The notes under the pieces are model-generated. The model worked only from the letters and a program-made list of their open reading frames with translations. It searched no databases and was not told the origin of the DNA. Shown here one piece after another: positions 59,150 through 64,000 of a stretch of 64,000 nucleotides of DNA. The stretch comes from Callaeas wilsoni (taxonomy: Eukaryota > Chordata > Aves > Passeriformes > Callaeidae). Location: the NCBI GenBank assembly GCA_013398955.1, contig VWPU01014915.1:471371-535370 (forward strand). Reading direction: 5' to 3'. A program made the translations under genes and the position numbers. Each line of letters opens with the position of its first letter. Position 1 is the stretch's first letter.

Positions 59150-60010
59150 CCATACTTTAAAATTTCTATCTGTATTTAGCCTAACTAATTTTCTCAGAAA
59201 TTTATGCAGTTCTCTTCCAGTATCTCTTTCACATGGTAGGTTAACATTTCTCTTTAGTCTTCTTTTTTAAGGACAAACAAACCAATTCTTTCAACTCATT
59301 CTGAAATTTCTTATATATTTGTTACCTTCTGTGTTTTTTCCAAGTTCTATCTTTCTCCAATTTCTTCCCCCCCAAAAAAAGACTTTAAAAATCTTTATCA
59401 GTCTAGAACCATATATATCTTGAACACTCTACCCTTGCTAACACATACTAAAATGTTCCCTTTCAATTTTGAAAAAAATATCACATTTTTGTGTCAGACT
59501 GCAAGATCTAGATCCATTTTTGCAGTATTGTTGCTTAGTCAGTTTGATTTCTCAATTTTCTAATTCAGCTTCTTTTAATTCATAACATCTCATCTCTGTC
59601 TTGGATCTTATCTTCTTTCTATCAAATCATCCCTTCAGTTTATTAAGACGGTTTTGAATTCTCATCCCTCTCCACAATACAGTCCTTACTCTATTACCTG
59701 ATCCATTAATGAAAACATCAAATAAATTCAGATCCAGAATGGACTTCTGCAAGATTTCTCCTGAAATAACTTTGTGGTCAGCAGTAAACAAGTGACACTT
59801 CCTCCAGAAGCAGTTTTCCACCACAACGTGTGTTCACCTAGCAATGTTTTTACGCAAAACATACTTGTCCACTTTGTTTATGAAAATGTCACTTGGAGGT
59901 GTGCTGCAAACTTTGCTAAAAGTCAGGCTGTATCACACTCAGTGCTCCATCTGTCAGGCCAGTTAATTTATGACATCGATGTATTTGGTGCCTGTTTTCC
60001 ACGTTACTGC
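59150..60010 (-). mobile_element. Ancient CR1 LINE, RT to ORF2 C-terminal region
   Basis: On the minus strand a decayed RT core is readable: a D-F-S-K-A-F-like stretch (about 59,925), then S-G-E-I-L-Q-K-S-I-L-D-L-N-L-F (family pattern SGVPQGSxLxPxLF, about 59,765-59,720) and F-I-N. Further left, the antisense words TTTATTAAGACGGTTTTGAA (59,638-59,657) and CTAGATCC near 59,509 follow the order of old amniote CR1 copies. Heavy substitution and small indels throughout imply great age. The left limit is uncertain. Confidence 0.68.
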
Positions 60011-62556
60011 TCTAATGCTCCTAATCTGTAGTCTCCATCCCTTCTGCTATAACTTGTTCAAGACACACAGAGCAGCTCAGGACTCACTGGGGTACCAAGG
60101 GAAGCAGGAGGACTAAGGAAGCCAGATGATCCTAGAGCATACCATGGTACGTGTTCTGTTCAAGGGCACTCTGAAATAAATGCATACAAGCCATCTTTGA
60201 TCCTCTGTGATCCAGCCTGTGCCCTACTCCTGCTCTCAGTCCTGCAGAATCTTCCTGGACCTGTTAATACTTTGATGCCATTTTGAATGTGGACAGATTT
60301 CACAGAAGAGCTAACAAAGTATCGTGAATTAGTGAGAGAATGACACATGCATGGAGGCCAGTATTACGGGTTTTGATGACTCCAGGCTGAGGCAGAACTT
60401 AAATTCGGGGCCTTTGTTTACTGATTTGTGCTTAAATTGCTAAGTTACTTTTAAAATTGAGCTGGCAGCTCTTTGGTCAACTTTGAGAAGGAAGGTAGTG
60501 GTAGCAATCTGATCCAAGAAAACTGACTGAATTGAACCATTTGGGTTATAAAGGTAGATGAACTCACAAATCCTGAATAACTGCAGTGATTGGCACTGAC
60601 TTGTCCACCACGATTAAGACTGAGGGCAGATTTTTAGAAGCCTGTGGAACTAATGCAAGAAAAATCCCAAACCCACCAAACTCAAAAAGCAAACCACCGT
60701 TGCACTTTAGACAAGGCTGCCTTTGGAAAGCAGCTGAGATTGGAATTATTTTTTCATATAGTAGTTTATTTTTCTTATTTCTGTTTAAGAGCTACTTTAT
60801 AACCTAAATACTTTTACTGAGCCCAGCCTGAAGTTATGGAGGTTAATATATAAAGCAAAAAATATAAATTATCTCTAGGGCTCCCTCATTGAACTGAACT
60901 GAAAGGGCAGTTTGTTATTACATGTGAAACCCCTGTCATTGAGCTCAGGCCTGGCAGTCCAGTGAGATCTGGAGGAGTCTCCCAGAAACGGATGGTGAGT
61001 TTGCATCTTCCATTAACGCCTCTCAAAATCAACGACAGAACCCTTGAGGAGTACCAGGCTCAACTCTATGATCTAAGCTTGTGCTATTCCTGTTGAAATA
61101 GTTTTATTCATAAATCATTTTAAGATTTTATTCACGCTGAAAAGCTTGATAATTATGTAATGCATGAAGCTCATAATCATCTATATCTATCCTGCTTCAG
61201 CAGTTACATTAATCAGAGAATAACAGTTGTGCAGCAGCTCAAATGACTTAGTAAATTGTACAAGCAGACTGCTTTTTCTTTTCTCTCCCAAGTGCTGGAT
61301 AACAATTATGGTTTAGTACATGAACAGGGCTATACAGCAGGTAACAAAACCTTAAACACTTTGATAAACACTTCTAATCAGCTTTTCCTTAATTTTGCCT
61401 GCTGTGTGGAAAACTCTAGTATATTTGTAGAATGATTGTGCTGATTTGCTAAATCACAACCTAACTTAAATGGAGGGAATGGTCATAATCAGGAGCGCAA
61501 ATTTTAAAAGATATGGAAAAGGAAAGCAAATACAAGATGCTTGACCAATTGCATTCATTAGGTTAGATCAGATCATTATAATAAATATATTATTACCTGT
61601 TCTCAAATTACCAAATTACACTTTTCTGGTGCTTCACAGTAGTGTGAAGTTTAAATCTCCTAACTGAATAAACATTTTTAATATTAAAGTTATCCTTGTG
61701 ATTCTGCAATGCATTGCACCTGGCACACTGATGTTATGTAGAAAAGCAAGAACCAAAATTGGGAAGGCAGAACTCAAAACAAACAGGTGATGTTGTTCAT
61801 GATTTGGAGATCAGCTTTCATCAAATATTCTCTAAAATTTACAGGTTTACCAGTTCTTCAAAAGAGAAAAATCTTGTTATTCAGTGTTATTCTATTTCAT
61901 TAAAGCAGCAATGCCTTCTGATAAGACTTTTCCTTCAAGTGTACTCATATGATGGTACTATTATTCTTTAGATGCTCATCACATGGAAAAACTGCAGTAC
62001 TGCATGGAACTTTTCAAATACCTGAAACTCACAATAAATAAACAAGTTTGCAAAGTGCTGTGTAATTCAAATTTCTAGGGCCCTGCTGCACAGCACAAAA
62101 ACTAGGCACTTAGGGTCCCTTCTCTTGCCAGTAAGGATTTCGGCAGTTCTGGAAATGCAGCAGAAAGTTTTCCTGTTTAACACTTTTGTACTTCTCTGGA
62201 GTTTAGACATTCAAGGCACCTCATAACAGTAATCAAACATTTTTCAAATCTGCATATCCATATCTGAGTTAGTCACAAGGGTTGCTTTTACAAGTAAGGA
62301 AGTGAAAATTACACTAATTTTCACATGGGTATAACTCACCCATGATAAATTGCTCTCTGAAAGTGTGCTTTATTTTTTTTCCCCAAGAAAAAAGAAGCTG
62401 CCAAGAAGCTTGGGAAAATGCACTTAGATGTAATCATCTGAATTTAGGTTCAGCAGAATTTGAGATGAAACACATACTGCATGTTTTCTTCTCCTTGAGC
62501 TGAGAGCCCTATTTTGTGTATTGACCTGATGGGCAAGGCCTTTTATTTTTTAAGAG
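60011..62556. other. Unique non-coding stretch with a possible conserved block
   Basis: 61,180-61,560 has balanced complexity, few simple repeats and words such as TTGATAAACACTTCTAATCA and TTAATTTTGCCTGC that look enhancer-like. It matches no repeat family. Conservation is only inferred. Nothing else is recognised here. Confidence 0.3.
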
Positions 62557-62730
62557 ATCATAGAATGGTTTGCGTGGGAAGGGACTGCAGAGATCACCCA
62601 GCTCCAATGCCCCTGCCATTATTATGGACACCTTCTGCTAGACCAGGTTGCTCAAAGACCATCCAGCCTGGTTTTGAACAATTCCAGGGACAGGGAATCC
62701 ACAGCCTCTCTGGACAGCCTGTTCCAGTTA
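62557..62730 (-). mobile_element. CR1 LINE, short 5'-truncated 3' end
   Basis: The minus strand carries the last 170 bp or so of CR1: GAACAGGCTGTCCAGAGAGG, CTGGATGGTCTTTGAGCAAC (about 62,670-62,651), and the terminal CATTCTATGAT (seen as ATCATAGAATG at 62,557-62,567). It has no octamer array beyond one unit. Confidence 0.92.
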
Positions 62731-64000
62731 CATAGTCAGGAGTGCAAGAAATGTGTTTGAAAAGGGTATCATGTTTTAGCCTACAGATAAGGCACACAAG
62801 AGCAAGAAACATGACTCAAATCTACTGATTAAGTACTCATCAGGCAGAAGTCTTATATATTGGTCCCTCCTACCTTGATATCTTAATTCTATTTTCTAAG
62901 TAAAAAAAAAATTTAAAAGTTCAGGAAGCAACATATAGCCAATGCTTGTAAGTTGTTGCACAGGTCTCAGCTCAGTTCCCCACAGCTTGGAGCTCAGCTA
63001 AATGAGTTCCCCTGTTCATAGCAGTGATTTTCATTATAATTATGCTAAGGTTTTATAGTAATCATACTGCAGCAACACAAACTTCTAAAAATACCCATGT
63101 GATTTTTCACAAGTTCAGCCAGATATTTTCAAGGCATTGAGTATTTATTGTCTCTTCAAAATATATTCAGATTCATTTAACATAGCCAATTATGAGCTGC
63201 CTGAGGGGTTTACATAAACGCTTCATCAACTCTTCTGAAGTTAGTCCCATTAAATATGAATAAGTCCAAGCTGGACTTGTTATGTTGCTAGTTTGTGAAC
63301 TTTCCCAGTGGGCACTTAAAAAAATTCAACTATAATGCATTAAGAAGTGTCTTTCTTTGTGCGAATCTGTTTCATTCTTTTTATTTTCATTTTCCCCCTA
63401 TTTTTCTTCTTTTTTTTTTTTTTTTTTTAATAGTATAGAATGAAAAAACCCAAAGCACAGAGCCCAAACAGAATTTACTGAAATCTCTGGCTTATTTTGC
63501 ATTTTCTATTCCAGTGTTATAAAAATCCTGTTCAAGGAAAAGACACAAAAGGAGTCCAAGTGCCTTTCGTAGCCAGTAGAACTACAATACAAATAAAGAA
63601 TCCCAGCAACAAGAAATCCTCCAAGAGTTTGAAAAGTGTCTTGCAGTAAAGGAAACAATGTTCCAGCTCAAGTTCCCATTAAAAAATGTCTACTGCAATT
63701 TGAACATGTCAACTATATCCACAAATCTCATGTGATTTCTTCCACTTAGCAGCATGAAACCCAGCAAGTAGAATTCCAGCACATTACAGCACTTGAGCAT
63801 ATGCTTATATTTACCTCTACACAACAACAGACTAATGAAAAATTGAAATTAAATCTCTGCCTAAGAGCTTTCATTAATCCAATGATGAAGAGTTTAAGTA
63901 AAACCTGACTCCTAAAGAATATTTATACAAAATACAATCTTCTCTGTAGTACAGAAAGAAGAAAATAATGTTCCTTGTGTGGTTTGACACTGGCCCAACG
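62731..64000. other. Unique AT-rich stretch with poly(T)
   Basis: A 19-base T run lies at 63,410-63,428 after a pyrimidine-rich segment. The block at 63,165-63,260 has a little more complexity. No gene or transposon is recognised up to the window end. Confidence 0.5.

Noticed and set aside
1..64000. Prokaryotic features, CRISPR arrays, operons or a novel defence or biosynthetic system
   Set aside because: Base composition, repeat families and the absence of long genes all indicate vertebrate nuclear non-coding DNA. Nothing in the window supports such a system.

Overview
The window reads as nuclear DNA of a bird, probably a passerine. It is AT-rich and CpG-poor. Its interspersed repeats are almost all CR1-type LINEs, plus two copies of a SINE with a tRNA-Ile-like head and a CR1 tail, the architecture of the TguSINE1 family known from songbirds. 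There are no operons, ribosome binding sites, CRISPR arrays, or long open frames outside repeats. The species and family names come from memory of these repeat families and were not searched.

Layout. 1-7,430 is unique AT-rich sequence with a possible conserved non-coding block near 1.1-1.4 kb. 7,431-10,205 is a CR1 cluster: a minus-strand CR1 3' end, a plus-strand CR1 split by a 0.9 kb LTR-like element, and a minus-strand CR1 reverse-transcriptase fragment. 10.2-26.3 kb is mostly unique, with a perfect 21-copy GGGAA array, a CpG-bearing block at 14.4-15.0 kb and an LTR-like GC-richer block at 15.8-16.6 kb. 26.3-35.5 kb holds an ancient L3-type fragment, a TAA microsatellite, the two SINEs and a purine-rich tract with a 50-bp tandem duplication. 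37.9-39.3 kb is an internally deleted CR1. 42.7-44.3 kb is one LTR-like element apparently interrupted by a second copy of the 0.9 kb element. 53.1-56.1 kb holds an ancient LINE fragment and a CR1 carrying another CR1 inside it. 59.1-60.0 kb is a very old minus-strand CR1, and 62.56-62.73 kb is a short CR1 3' end.

Genes. No gene can be named. Two short minus-strand segments (50,813-50,965 and 39,704-39,814) have credible splice sites on both sides, open frames and lengths divisible by three, so they could be exons of one minus-strand gene with large introns. They could equally be decoys; false exon-like segments are common in this much sequence. The rest is best read as intron or intergenic DNA.

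No novel biological system is visible. The most informative content is the layered insertion history: LTR in CR1, CR1 in CR1, LTR in LTR, and a roughly 35-bp retroposon tail inside a CR1. Flanking duplications and subfamilies in this record could date the insertions.
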